Shown here: positions 53,689-62,310 of the stretch, piece by piece
Numbering within the stretch: the stretch's first letter is position 1
How the letters are laid out: every line of letters begins with the position of its first letter
NCBI GenBank assembly: GCA_900473045.1
Contig: UCKS01000045.1
Location: 45,536-109,535 of the forward strand
Direction of reading: 5' to 3'
Source: Hyphomicrobiales bacterium
Lineage (GTDB): Bacteria > Pseudomonadota > Alphaproteobacteria > Rhizobiales > Rhizobiaceae
DNA length: 64,000 nucleotides
Notes under the pieces: model-generated
Database searches by the model: none
Seen by the model: the letters and a program-made list of their open reading frames with translations, nothing else
What the model was told of the DNA's origin: nothing
Program-made: the position numbers and the translations under genes

Positions 53689-54807
53689 CTAAACCCGCAT
53701 CGGCATCAGAACATAGAGAGCATCATCGCCCGCCATGTCGCGTACCAGCGTCGGCGATCCGGCATCGGCCAGCATAAACACGGCGTCGGTGCCGGACAGC
53801 TGCGCAGTAATATCCAGCAGGTACTTGGCGTTGAATCCGATTTCCAGCGGGTCGCTGTCGTAGCCGACGGCGAGTTCTTCCGTGGCGCTGCCGGAATCCG
53901 GGTTGTTGACCGTGAGCGTCAGCTGTCCATCCGACAGCGCCAGCTTGACGGCACGGCCGCGCTCGGACGAAATCGTCGAAACGCGATCGACGGCCTGCGC
54001 AAAGGACTGGCAATCGATCTTCAGTTCCTTGTCGTTATTGGCAGGGATGACGCGCTGGTAATCGGGGAATGTGCCGTCGATCAGCTTCGAGGTCATGATG
54101 ATCGAGCCGATCGTCAGGCGGATCTTCGCATCCGACACTTCAACCGTGACAACAACATCCGGATTGTCGACCAGCTTCTGCAATTCGCTGACGGTCTTGC
54201 GCGGGATGATGATGCCCGGCATGCCTTCCGAGCCCGACGGGGCTTCGAGGTCGGCGCGGGCGAGACGGTGACCGTCGGTGGCAACGGCGCGCAGCTTCAG
54301 CTGGCCTTTGCTTTCGATCGTGTGGATATAGATGCCGTTCAGATAATAGCGGGTCTCTTCCGTCGAGATCGCAAACTGGGTGCGATCGATCAGCATCTTC
54401 AGGTCGGTCGCCTTCATGCGGAAGGTGTGGGTGAAGGCGCCGGCGGTCAGATCGGGAAAGTCGGACTGCGGCAGGCATTGCAGCGAGAATTTCGAGCGGC
54501 CGGACTGGACGGTCATGGCCGTGCCTTCGGCATTGGTGGCGAGCGCCACTTCCGAGCCGTCGGGCAGCTTGCGGACGATGTCGTAGAGGAGGTGCGCCGG
54601 CACCGTCGTTGCACCGGGCGTTTCCACCTGTGCCGGCGTCGCCTCGGTGATTTCGAGGTCGAGGTCGGTCGCCTTCATTTCAAGGCTGGCGCCGTCGGAG
54701 CGCAAAAGCACGTTCGAGAGGATCGGAATGGTATTGCGACGCTCGACCACGCGGTGAACGTGGTTCAGCGACTTCAGGAGATTGGACCGCTCAAGAGTAA
54801 TGCGCAT
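53689..54807 (-). CDS. dnaN: DNA polymerase III beta subunit (sliding clamp)
   Basis: DnaN forms the ring clamp that tethers DNA polymerase. The 372 aa length and three clamp domains match the family. The N-terminus MRITLERSNLLKSLNHVHRV, the middle YYLNGIYIHTIESKGQLKLR AVATDGHR region in two parts, and the C-terminal VLMPMRV are typical. It is not beside dnaA, as is normal in Rhizobiales. A terminator follows. Confidence 0.97.
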   Translation of the reverse strand: MRITLERSNLLKSLNHVHRVVERRNTIPILSNVLLRSDGASLEMKATDLDLEITEATPAQVETPGATTVPAHLLYDIVRKLPDGSEVALATNAEGTAMTVQSGRSKFSLQCLPQSDFPDLTAGAFTHTFRMKATDLKMLIDRTQFAISTEETRYYLNGIYIHTIESKGQLKLRAVATDGHRLARADLEAPSGSEGMPGIIIPRKTVSELQKLVDNPDVVVTVEVSDAKIRLTIGSIIMTSKLIDGTFPDYQRVIPANNDKELKIDCQSFAQAVDRVSTISSERGRAVKLALSDGQLTLTVNNPDSGSATEELAVGYDSDPLEIGFNAKYLLDITAQLSGTDAVFMLADAGSPTLVRDMAGDDALYVLMPMRV

Positions 54808-55063
54808 GAGATGCTACCGCTTTCAACCATCGCCGGGCGGGCCGCGCCTCCCGGCTTGAACTTTAAAGTGTCCCCTTTCGGACGGGGAAGATGTGGACGG
54901 GCAAAATGGCAGAAACAAGCCGTCAAAAGCAAGGGGTAACGGTGGTTGAGCCCAGTATTGTTTGCATTGCCGCAAATCTGCGGCTCTTGCCGAAGCGATG
55001 CCGCTCACCCATAAAGACCGGGCGCCGGCTGAACGGCGGGTAAAGGCATGAAGGCAGACGGTT

Positions 55064-55993
55064 TTGGAAAAGCAGGCATCGGGCGAAACGCAGACGAACG
55101 AGCGGCAGAAGGGCTACCGGCTGCACAATGTCGCAGTGCCCGCACGGCCGCTGGAACCGGCGCTCTATCTCGTCGCTACCCCGATCGGCAATCTCTCCGA
55201 TATTACCCTGCGGGCGCTCGAAACTTTGGCCGGGGCGGATGTGCTGGCTTGCGAGGACACCCGCGTCACCCGCGTGCTGCTCGACCGCTACGGCATCGTC
55301 AACCGGCCCTATGCCTATCACGAATACAATGCCAACGAAGTTGGTCCGAAACTTCTGGCCGCACTTGACCAAGGCAAGTCCGTCGCCCTTGTGTCCGACG
55401 CCGGCACGCCGCTGGTGTCCGATCCCGGCTACCGGCTCGGCCAGATCGCCATCGAAGCCGGCCACCGCGTCGTGCCGATCCCCGGGGCTTCGGCGCCGCT
55501 CGCAGCCCTGGTCGGCTCCGGCCTGCCGAATGACGCCTTCCTCTTCGCCGGATTTCTGCCCTCCAAGGACAAGGCACGCCGCGACCGGTTTGCCGAACTT
55601 GCCAATGTTCCAGCAACACTGATGTTCTTTGAGTCCCCACACCGGATCGCAGCGACAATCGTTGCCGCCCATGATGTGCTGGGGGGTGAACGGCGGGCAT
55701 CCGTCTGCCGCGAACTGACCAAGACCTTCGAGGAATTCCGCCGCGGTACGCTGGCCGAGCTCAAGGCATTCTATGACGAGGGCGCCACCGTCAAGGGCGA
55801 GATTGTGCTGGTCATCGGCCCGCCGGATGCACCGGCGGCACCGGAGGCTGACGATGTCGATGCGATCCTGTTGAAGCTCGTCAAGGACATGTCGACCGGC
55901 AAGGCAGCAACCGAGGCGGCGAAACAGACCGGCCTCAACCGCAAGGACCTCTACGACCGGCTGCTGGAGCTCAAAGACCGGGATGAAACCTGA
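55064..55993 (+). CDS. rsmI: 16S rRNA (cytidine1402-2'-O)-methyltransferase RsmI
   Basis: RsmI methylates C1402 of 16S rRNA in the decoding site. The 309 aa tetrapyrrole-methylase-fold protein shows LYLVATPIGNLSDITLRALE, the GTPLVSDPGYRL loop and VPIPGASAPLAALVGSGL. The frame begins with TTG 55064, with AAGG ten bases before. An ATG at 55048 is in another frame. It overlaps yraN by 11 bases. Confidence 0.94.
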   Translation: MEKQASGETQTNERQKGYRLHNVAVPARPLEPALYLVATPIGNLSDITLRALETLAGADVLACEDTRVTRVLLDRYGIVNRPYAYHEYNANEVGPKLLAALDQGKSVALVSDAGTPLVSDPGYRLGQIAIEAGHRVVPIPGASAPLAALVGSGLPNDAFLFAGFLPSKDKARRDRFAELANVPATLMFFESPHRIAATIVAAHDVLGGERRASVCRELTKTFEEFRRGTLAELKAFYDEGATVKGEIVLVIGPPDAPAAPEADDVDAILLKLVKDMSTGKAATEAAKQTGLNRKDLYDRLLELKDRDET

Positions 55994-56351
55994 GCCGCCG
56001 GACCAGAAAAGACTGAAAGCGCTCAGGCGCGGCTCGCTTGCGGAATATCGCGCGGCCCTTTGTCTCGTTCTCAAAGGCTACCGTATCGTCGCATTCCGCT
56101 ACCGCACGAAACTCGGGGAAATCGACATCATTGCACGCAAGGGCAATCTGGCCGCCTGCGTCGAGGTAAAGGCCCGCCGCTCGCTTGAAGATTCCGTCTC
56201 TGCGGTTTCCGATCTTGCACAGCGCCGCATCCGTGCCGCAAGCGACCTGTGGCTCGCCAGACAGCCGGATTCCGCAGAGCTTTCAATCCGCTATGACATC
56301 ATCTCCGTCACGCCCTGGCGCTGGCCGGTCCATCTCGCCGATGCTTTTTGA
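55983..56351 (+). CDS. yraN: UPF0102 (YraN) family nuclease-fold protein
   Basis: A 122 aa protein of the YraN family. The restriction-endonuclease-like core appears as GEIDIIARKGNLAACVEVKA, with the acids and lysine of a PD-(D/E)xK site. Its cellular role is unknown; it often follows rsmI. The ATG lies inside the end of rsmI. Confidence 0.92.
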   Translation: MKPEPPDQKRLKALRRGSLAEYRAALCLVLKGYRIVAFRYRTKLGEIDIIARKGNLAACVEVKARRSLEDSVSAVSDLAQRRIRAASDLWLARQPDSAELSIRYDIISVTPWRWPVHLADAF

Positions 56352-56455
56352 ACAGCTGTGCACAGTTGTAATCGTCCCGACACAAAAGCGTTATGCTGAT
56401 GTCATGAAAGGGCTTTAGCCGGTTCCTCACCCTAAACCTGGTGAAAGGAACGACA

Positions 56456-57754
56456 ATGATCAGGAAATTCACGATGACCGGCCTTGCGCTGGTCTTCTCC
56501 GCCACCTCCTCGTTTGCCGCGACCAATATCAGCTGGTGGCACGGCATGGCCGGCCGCAACGGCGAAGTCATCAACGAGATCGCCACCAAGTTCAACGCCT
56601 CGCAGACGGCTTGCGCGCTGACCCCGGTTTCCAAGGGTACCTATGAGGAAGCGCTGGCTTCCGGCATCGCCGCTTTCCGCTCGGGCGAACAGCCGAACAT
56701 CCTGCAGGTTTTCGACGCTGGTGCAGCAACCATCATCAACGCCAAGGGCGCCGTCATCCCGGCTGAAGACCTGATCAACAACGCCGGCTACACGTTCGAC
56801 CGCGAAGCCTTCATCGACGGCGTTCGCTATTTCTACGCCGATAGCGATGGCAAGTTCGTCGGCATGCCGTTCAACTCCTCGGCCCCGATCATGTACATCA
56901 ACGACGAAGCCCTGAAGAAGGCCGGCGTCGAAGCCCCGAAGACCTGGGAAGAATTTGAAGCCGCCGCTCCGAAGCTGAAGGCTGCCGGTTTCATTCCGCT
57001 CGTCCAGTCGCAGCTGACCTGGCAGTTCACCGAGAACTTCTTCTCGCGCAACAACATCCAGTTTGCCACCAACAACAACGGCTATGACAGCGTTACAGAC
57101 ACCCAGCTGAAGGTCACCGACCCGAACCTCATCATGATGTTCGACAAGTTGAAGGCCTGGGCCGACGAAGGCTACTTCGCCTTTTACGGTGCCGGCTGGA
57201 ACGATAACCAGAAGATGTTCGAAGAAAACAAGGCCGCGCTCTGGATCGGTTCGTCGGGCTCGTTCGGCGGTCTGCAGAAGACTGCACAGATGCCGTTCTC
57301 GGCAACCTTCCTGCCCTACTGGGGTTCGATCAAGGGTGCGGGCACCTCGTCCTTCATCGGCGGTGCAGCGCTGTTCGCCATGGCCGGCAAGCCGGAAGCA
57401 GAAAACAAGTGCGTGGCCGACTTCTTCCAGTTCCTGACCTCGCCGGAAATCCAGGTCTTCTACCACAAGGCCACCGGTTACGTTGCCATCACCAAGGCAG
57501 CCTACGAGCTTGCCAAGAAGGAAGGCTACTACAACGAGAAGCCTGTTGCCGAAGTCGGCATCCAGCAGCTGATGCTGCCCGCCGGTGAATGGTCGAAGGG
57601 CTACCGCCTCGGCTTCTACCCGCAGATCCGCGAAATCATGGAACGCGAATACGGCCGCATCTTCGCCGGCGAAGTCTCCGTCAAGGACGCCTTCGACACG
57701 ATCGAGAAGGAAGGCAACGAACTTCTCGCCCGTTTCGCCAAGACAGCTGGTTGA
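56456..57754 (+). CDS. ugpB: Glycerol-3-phosphate ABC transporter binding protein UgpB
   Basis: UgpB is the periplasmic protein that binds sn-glycerol-3-phosphate and glycerophosphodiesters. The 432 aa product has a signal peptide (MIRKFTMTGLALVFSATSSF, then AA) and the type 1 binding fold (ISWWHGMAGRNGEVINEIAT). The start is ATG 56456 after AAAGGAACGAC; an ATG at 56441 is in frame. It leads the ugpBAEC operon. Phosphate-starvation control through PhoB is usual, but no clear Pho box was seen upstream. Confidence 0.93.
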   Translation: MIRKFTMTGLALVFSATSSFAATNISWWHGMAGRNGEVINEIATKFNASQTACALTPVSKGTYEEALASGIAAFRSGEQPNILQVFDAGAATIINAKGAVIPAEDLINNAGYTFDREAFIDGVRYFYADSDGKFVGMPFNSSAPIMYINDEALKKAGVEAPKTWEEFEAAAPKLKAAGFIPLVQSQLTWQFTENFFSRNNIQFATNNNGYDSVTDTQLKVTDPNLIMMFDKLKAWADEGYFAFYGAGWNDNQKMFEENKAALWIGSSGSFGGLQKTAQMPFSATFLPYWGSIKGAGTSSFIGGAALFAMAGKPEAENKCVADFFQFLTSPEIQVFYHKATGYVAITKAAYELAKKEGYYNEKPVAEVGIQQLMLPAGEWSKGYRLGFYPQIREIMEREYGRIFAGEVSVKDAFDTIEKEGNELLARFAKTAG

Positions 57755-57765
57755 TATCGTCTGGT

Positions 57766-57896
57766 CCTCTTCTCCCCCTCGGGGAGAAGGTGGCCGAAGG
57801 CCGGATGAGGGGGTGTTTCGGCGCGTTCAGAGTATGCCGGAATTCCCCCTCATCGCCTCGTTTCACTCGGCACTTCTCCCCGTTGGGGAGAAGAGG
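57766..57896. repeat. Paired palindromic repeat between ugpB and ugpA
   Basis: Two hairpins CTTCTCCCC-CTC-GGGGAGAAG and CTTCTCCCCGTTGGGGAGAAG stand in inverted context around GATGAGGGGG and CCCCCTCATC. The whole is able to fold on itself. It lies inside the operon between the binding protein gene and the permease genes, where it may stabilise the upstream mRNA. It resembles the hairpin at 14258. Confidence 0.8.
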
Positions 57897-57934
57897 GAGC
57901 ACTCCCCCGTCCCGATCACTTTGAAAGCTCGTTC

Positions 57935-58936
57935 ATGACGAACACGCCCTCATCTTCGGCCATGTCCGCAACACTCGCCGCCCCCGCCGCCGGCGGGCCC
58001 TGGGGCCTCTTCGGCCGGCGCAAATCTGCCAGCAAGCCACCGGAAGAGACCGACGCCAAGCGCGTGCAGTTCAACTCGCGGCTCCTGCCCTATCTGTTCC
58101 TCGCGCCGCAGATGGCGATCATCTTCGTGTTCTTCTACTGGCCCTCGGTTCAGGCGATCCATTCGTCCTTCTACCTTGAGGACCCCTTCGGCTTCGGCTC
58201 GACCTTCGTCGGGCTGGCCAATTATACCGACGTGCTGAAATCCGGCGAATATCTCGGCATCGCCCGCTTCACCGCCGTCTTCACAGCACTCGTCACCTTC
58301 TTTTCGCTGGCGATCGGCCTTTTGCTCGCCGTCAAGGCCGACGGCGTCATCCGCGGCAATGCCACCTACAAGACGCTTTTGATCTGGGTCTACGCCATTG
58401 CCCCGCCGGTTGCCGGGCTGATGGGCATGATGATGTTCGACCAGCATATCGGTCCGCTGGTGAAGTTTGCCGCGTTCTTCGGCTGGGACCTGAAAGTCGG
58501 CCTCAATTACAACGATACCGCCTTCGCCATGATCGTCGTCTCGGTCTGGAAGCAGATCCCCTACAATTTCATCTTCTTCCTCTCCGGCCTGCAGGGCATT
58601 CCGGTCTCCGTGCGCGAGGCTGCGCTGATGGACTGCCGCTCCGGCTTCCGCCGTTTCTGGACGGTCATCCTGCCGCTGCTTGCGCCGACCGCCTTCTTCC
58701 TGTTGATCATCAACACGACCTACGCGCTGTTCGACACGTTCGGCGTCATCGACGTGATGGTGAAGGACAAGGCGGCCAACAACCCGATCACGCTGGTCTA
58801 CAAGGTCTACATGGACGGCTTCCGCGGCAACGACCTCGGCGGTTCCTCGGCCCAGTCGGTCATTCTGATGATCATCGTCTTCGTGCTCACCATCTTCCAG
58901 TTCCGCTTCATCGAGCGGCGCGTCCACTATAATTGA
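57935..58936 (+). CDS. ugpA: Glycerol-3-phosphate ABC transporter permease UgpA
   Basis: UgpA is one of two inner-membrane channel subunits. The 333 aa protein has six membrane helices and the EAA loop VREAALMDCRSGFRRFWTVI. It has about 40 extra N-terminal residues rich in Ala, Pro and Ser (MTNTPSSSAMSATLAAPAAG) before the usual beginning RLLPYLFLAPQ. A later start within these residues is possible. ugpE overlaps by four bases. Confidence 0.93.
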   Translation: MTNTPSSSAMSATLAAPAAGGPWGLFGRRKSASKPPEETDAKRVQFNSRLLPYLFLAPQMAIIFVFFYWPSVQAIHSSFYLEDPFGFGSTFVGLANYTDVLKSGEYLGIARFTAVFTALVTFFSLAIGLLLAVKADGVIRGNATYKTLLIWVYAIAPPVAGLMGMMMFDQHIGPLVKFAAFFGWDLKVGLNYNDTAFAMIVVSVWKQIPYNFIFFLSGLQGIPVSVREAALMDCRSGFRRFWTVILPLLAPTAFFLLIINTTYALFDTFGVIDVMVKDKAANNPITLVYKVYMDGFRGNDLGGSSAQSVILMIIVFVLTIFQFRFIERRVHYN

Positions 58937-59793
58937 GCGGAGCTAAGATCATGCATCGCACGAAACTTTTCGACCATGTCATCCTGATGATGGGCGTCTT
59001 CTTCATGGTCGGGCCATTGCTCGTTGCCCTAATGACCTCCAGCCACGAGGCCGCCGATATCCATCGCAATGGCTTGCAGATCCTGCCCGGTGGCCATTTC
59101 ATCGATACCTACACCACCGTGCTCACCAAGCAGGGCGGCTTTACCGGCAAGATCACCGGTCTCAGAATGATGATGAACTCGCTGATCCTCGGCATCGGCT
59201 TTGCAGCCGGAAAGATTATCCTGTCGATGCTGGCGGCCTATGCGCTGGTCTATTTCCGCTTCCGTTTTGCCACCATCACCTTCTGGATGATCTTCACGAC
59301 GCTGCTCCTGCCGCTCGAAGTGCGCATCCTGCCGTCCTACGAGGTGATGAACACGCTGAAGCTGACCAACACCTACACCGGCCTGATCGTACCGCTGCTG
59401 GCGTCCGCCACCGGCACCTTCTATTTCCGCCAGTTCTTCAAATCGATCCCGGACGAACTCCTGGAAGCCGCCCGCATCGATGGTGCCGGTCCATTCAAGT
59501 TCTTCATCGACGTGATCGTTCCGCTCTCCAAGACGATGATCGCGGCGATCTTCATCATCATGTTCGTCTATGGCTGGAACCAGTATCTCTGGCCAACCCT
59601 GATGACCACCGACGAGAGCTTCTTCACGCTGGTGCGCGGCATCAAGCAGATCCTGCTGGTCTGGGTCGGCTCCAACATTCCCGATTACAACGAGGCCTTT
59701 GCCCTGGCGATCCTTGCCATGGTGCCGCCTGTGATGATCGTCATGATCTTCCAGCGCTGGTTCATCAAAGGCCTCACCGAAAGCGACAAGTAG
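58933..59793 (+). CDS. ugpE: Glycerol-3-phosphate ABC transporter permease UgpE
   Basis: The second channel subunit, 286 aa with six membrane helices. The EAA loop is [24 protein letters not shown]- or TTG-type first codon at 58933 or an ATG at 58951 (MHRTKLFDH) can start the protein. The latter follows GGAGCTAAGATC, the better site. It is followed 13 bases on by ugpC. Confidence 0.93.
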   Translation: MSGAKIMHRTKLFDHVILMMGVFFMVGPLLVALMTSSHEAADIHRNGLQILPGGHFIDTYTTVLTKQGGFTGKITGLRMMMNSLILGIGFAAGKIILSMLAAYALVYFRFRFATITFWMIFTTLLLPLEVRILPSYEVMNTLKLTNTYTGLIVPLLASATGTFYFRQFFKSIPDELLEAARIDGAGPFKFFIDVIVPLSKTMIAAIFIIMFVYGWNQYLWPTLMTTDESFFTLVRGIKQILLVWVGSNIPDYNEAFALAILAMVPPVMIVMIFQRWFIKGLTESDK

Positions 59794-59806
59794 AGGAGAC
59801 GCGGCC

Positions 59807-60916
59807 ATGGCAGCGATCAACATCACCAATGTTTCGAAGATCTACGCAGGCGGCGTCGAGGCGGTCAAATCCGTCTCCATCGACATCGCCGATGGCGAAT
59901 TCATCGTGCTGGTCGGCCCGTCCGGTTGCGGCAAGTCCACGCTGTTGCGCATGGTGGCTGGCCTTGAGGCGATCTCCAAGGGCACCGTCGAAATCGGCGA
60001 CCGGGTCATCAACGATGTCGAACCGGCCGAGCGCGACATCGCCATGGTGTTCCAGAACTATGCGCTCTATCCGCACATGACCGTCTACAACAACCTCGCC
60101 TATGGCCTCAAAAACCGCGGCACGCCGAAGGCCGAGATCGATGCGCGCGTCGCTGAAGCGGCCCGCATGCTGGAGATCGAACAGTACCTCAGCCGCAAGC
60201 CCCGTGCTTTGTCCGGCGGCCAGCGCCAGCGCGTCGCCATGGGCCGCGCCATCGTGCGCAAGCCCGCCGCCTTCCTGTTCGACGAACCCTTGTCCAACCT
60301 CGATGCCAAGCTGCGTGTCTCGATGCGCGGCGAAATCAAGCAGCTGCAGAAGCGCCTCGGCACGACCTCGCTCTACGTCACCCACGACCAGCTGGAAGCC
60401 ATGACGCTGGCCGACCGCCTCGTCGTCCTCAACGGCGGCCAGATCGAGCAGATCGGCAAGCCGCTCGATGTCTACCACACCCCGGCCTCAACCTTCGTCG
60501 CCAGTTTTATCGGCTCGCCGGCGATGAACCTCCTGCGCGGCACCCGCGACGGCAACCAGCTGCATTTCGGCAGCCAGGTCCTTGATCTCGGCCGCGCTCC
60601 GGCCTTCCCCGGCCAGGTCACCGTTGGCATCCGCGCCGAAGACCTGCGGATCGCAACACCCGGTGAACAGGCACTGACCCTGAAGGTCGACTATATCGAG
60701 GAACTCGGCGCCCAGCGCCTCGTCCACGGCACGATCGACGGCAAGAAGCTGACGGCATCGCTGTCGCCCGAGATCGAGATCGGCGAAACGATGCCGCTCA
60801 CCATCGCCCCGGAACGCCTGCATTTCTTCGACGCCGACACCGGAAAACGCCTGGCGCAGCCATTCGCGGTATCCGAGGGCAAGCGCGTGGAGAGACTGGA
60901 AATCGCTGGGGCGTGA
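59807..60916 (+). CDS. ugpC: Glycerol-3-phosphate ABC transporter ATPase UgpC
   Basis: UgpC powers the importer. The 369 aa protein has Walker [13 protein letters not shown] (near residue 38), signature [16 protein letters not shown], Walker [15 protein letters not shown] and the switch [11 protein letters not shown]-terminal MalK-like TOBE domain (residues 240-369) follows. ATG 59807 follows GAGGAGACGC. It ends the operon. Confidence 0.95.
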   Translation: MAAINITNVSKIYAGGVEAVKSVSIDIADGEFIVLVGPSGCGKSTLLRMVAGLEAISKGTVEIGDRVINDVEPAERDIAMVFQNYALYPHMTVYNNLAYGLKNRGTPKAEIDARVAEAARMLEIEQYLSRKPRALSGGQRQRVAMGRAIVRKPAAFLFDEPLSNLDAKLRVSMRGEIKQLQKRLGTTSLYVTHDQLEAMTLADRLVVLNGGQIEQIGKPLDVYHTPASTFVASFIGSPAMNLLRGTRDGNQLHFGSQVLDLGRAPAFPGQVTVGIRAEDLRIATPGEQALTLKVDYIEELGAQRLVHGTIDGKKLTASLSPEIEIGETMPLTIAPERLHFFDADTGKRLAQPFAVSEGKRVERLEIAGA

Positions 60917-61002
60917 GTGGGGAAGGCCGGACTCGGCCCAAAGCAGACAAGCCGTCATCTGTCTGCTATGGAAGGTTTTGTCAGGACAAGGCAAATCAGG
61001 GG

Positions 61003-61467
61003 ATGCAGTTTCAGGTCAGCTTGGCACAACAACATGATGTCGCACCTTGGCTACGGCTTGCTGAGGAAGTGGTTCCGCTCTTCGGCCCCATGCCCGGTTT
61101 CGATGCTGTTCTTACCCGCAAGATCGCACAGCGGCAGGCCTACTGCGCGAGAACTGACTTTGGAAACGACGGCATTCTAGGAGGCGTTCTGATAGGCGGC
61201 AGCGGCACGGATTGTGCAATCCGCTGGCTCGCAGTCTCATCGAACTTTCAGCGACTTGGCGTCGGCAAGGCACTTGTCGAGGCCGCCCTTTTGACCACAT
61301 CTCCCGCATGCACTGTTCACGTGGACACCTTTGTTGACGGTAGTCCGGGAGCGAGTGCGGCTAGGCGGCTCTACTCGAGCTGCGGCTTCATTCCAGGAGA
61401 CATATGGGGAGAGGGTGAATTAATTCGACAACGGTATGTGCGGCGACCGCGCACGGCCCTACCTTGA
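61003..61467 (+). CDS. GNAT family N-acetyltransferase
   Basis: A 154 aa acetyltransferase. The acetyl-CoA loop region is AVSSNFQRLGVGKALVEAAL, and RLYSSCGFIPGDIWGEGEL ends the fold. Substrate is unknown. Start ATG 61003 (MQFQVSLAQ) is used. The frame is open back to 60913, but that part shows no similarity to the family. It is probably not part of the ugp operon. Confidence 0.85.
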   Translation: MQFQVSLAQQHDVAPWLRLAEEVVPLFGPMPGFDAVLTRKIAQRQAYCARTDFGNDGILGGVLIGGSGTDCAIRWLAVSSNFQRLGVGKALVEAALLTTSPACTVHVDTFVDGSPGASAARRLYSSCGFIPGDIWGEGELIRQRYVRRPRTALP

Positions 61468-61524
61468 CGACCGCAATTGGCGCGAAGCCGCCGCACGCCC
61501 CCGGCGCAGCGTAAATTCATCGTT

Positions 61525-61773
61525 TCAGAGCCTGCGCGCTTCCAGCCGCCGCTTGTCGTGGTCGATATATTTGGAGCCCAGCTCCGTAAGGCGGAATTGG
61601 CGTTTCTGAAATTCTCCCCGGATCAGGATGAAGCCTTGCTCTTCGGCTTCGCTTAACGTCTTCAGGCTTGTGCCTTTGGGCGGAGACTGCCAATCAACGC
61701 CAACGGCGCTGTGCAGCAATACCATAATCTTGATAATCTCGTTTCTCCATTGCTGTGCATACAGCCGAAACAC
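61525..61773 (-). CDS. Hypothetical protein, possibly winged-helix
   Basis: An 82 aa product with no family recognised. LKTLSEAEEQGFILIRGEFQ followed by RQFRLTELGSKYID resembles the end of a winged-helix domain. A shorter start at 61725 (MVLLHSAVG) is possible. It lies in an accessory stretch beyond ugp. Confidence 0.45.
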   Translation of the reverse strand: MFRLYAQQWRNEIIKIMVLLHSAVGVDWQSPPKGTSLKTLSEAEEQGFILIRGEFQKRQFRLTELGSKYIDHDKRRLEARRL

Positions 61774-61978
61774 ATAGCTTCGGGCTTGCGCCGCCGCAAC
61801 CGCTGCTTCTGGCGCGAAGCTGCCTTGGCGCCTCCAGCAAGGGGCCGGTCTCCCCGGAGCTATCTCTTCAAAAGCCGATGCAATCCATCGCTACCATTGA
61901 CTTCAGCATTTTTCACCACGATAGGGTCAAGCCGAAAAATCTGGTAGGTGCCAGCCAAACAACAGCAGGAGTGCAAAA

Positions 61979-62212
61979 GTGAGCGAACTGACTGTAGCAG
62001 ATGCGACAAACCGCATTTATGAATCGCTCCAGGCGGACAATGCCGACATCGATGGGCATATCGCCAATCTCAAGGCAGCGTTGACGCGGGCGGGTTTGAA
62101 AGAAGCCGTCTTCGACCCGGCCAGGCTCGTGCAGAACAACCGTTCCGGCAGGAAGCTGATGCAGGCCTACTTCCGGCAACGCGGCGTGAGCGTGACATTC
62201 TCGGCGTCCTGA
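61979..62212 (+). CDS. Small hypothetical protein
   Basis: A 77 aa product, GTG start at 61979 with AGGAG before it. The sequence (ANRIYES... NIDGHIANL in its first half, LKAALTRAGLKEAVFDPARL in its middle) looks helical and charged. No family is recognised. The ribosome-binding site and a normal codon pattern support a real gene. Confidence 0.55.
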   Translation: MSELTVADATNRIYESLQADNADIDGHIANLKAALTRAGLKEAVFDPARLVQNNRSGRKLMQAYFRQRGVSVTFSAS

Positions 62213-62220
62213 AGCCTTCC

Positions 62221-62272
62221 CATGATGGCAGACAGACCGGGGCATGATGGCAGACAGACCGGGGCATGACGG
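62221..62272. repeat. Tandem 22-bp direct repeat
   Basis: CATGATGGCAGACAGACCGG plus GG occurs twice in direct tandem (62221-62242 and 62243-62264). A third, partial unit CATGACGG follows. It stands at the junction before the sulfatase frame. Confidence 0.85.
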
Positions 62273-62310
62273 CTGACTTGATCAACCTCTATGCGGCCTG
62301 AAACCGCGTC

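Noticed and set aside
55048..55368. A 106-codon frame beginning at ATG 55048
   Set aside because: It overlaps rsmI in another frame and has no family resemblance.
56352..56455. Possible Pho box before ugpB (CTGTGCACAGTTGTAAT)
   Set aside because: The two half sites are 10 rather than 11 bases apart and match the CTGTCAT units poorly.
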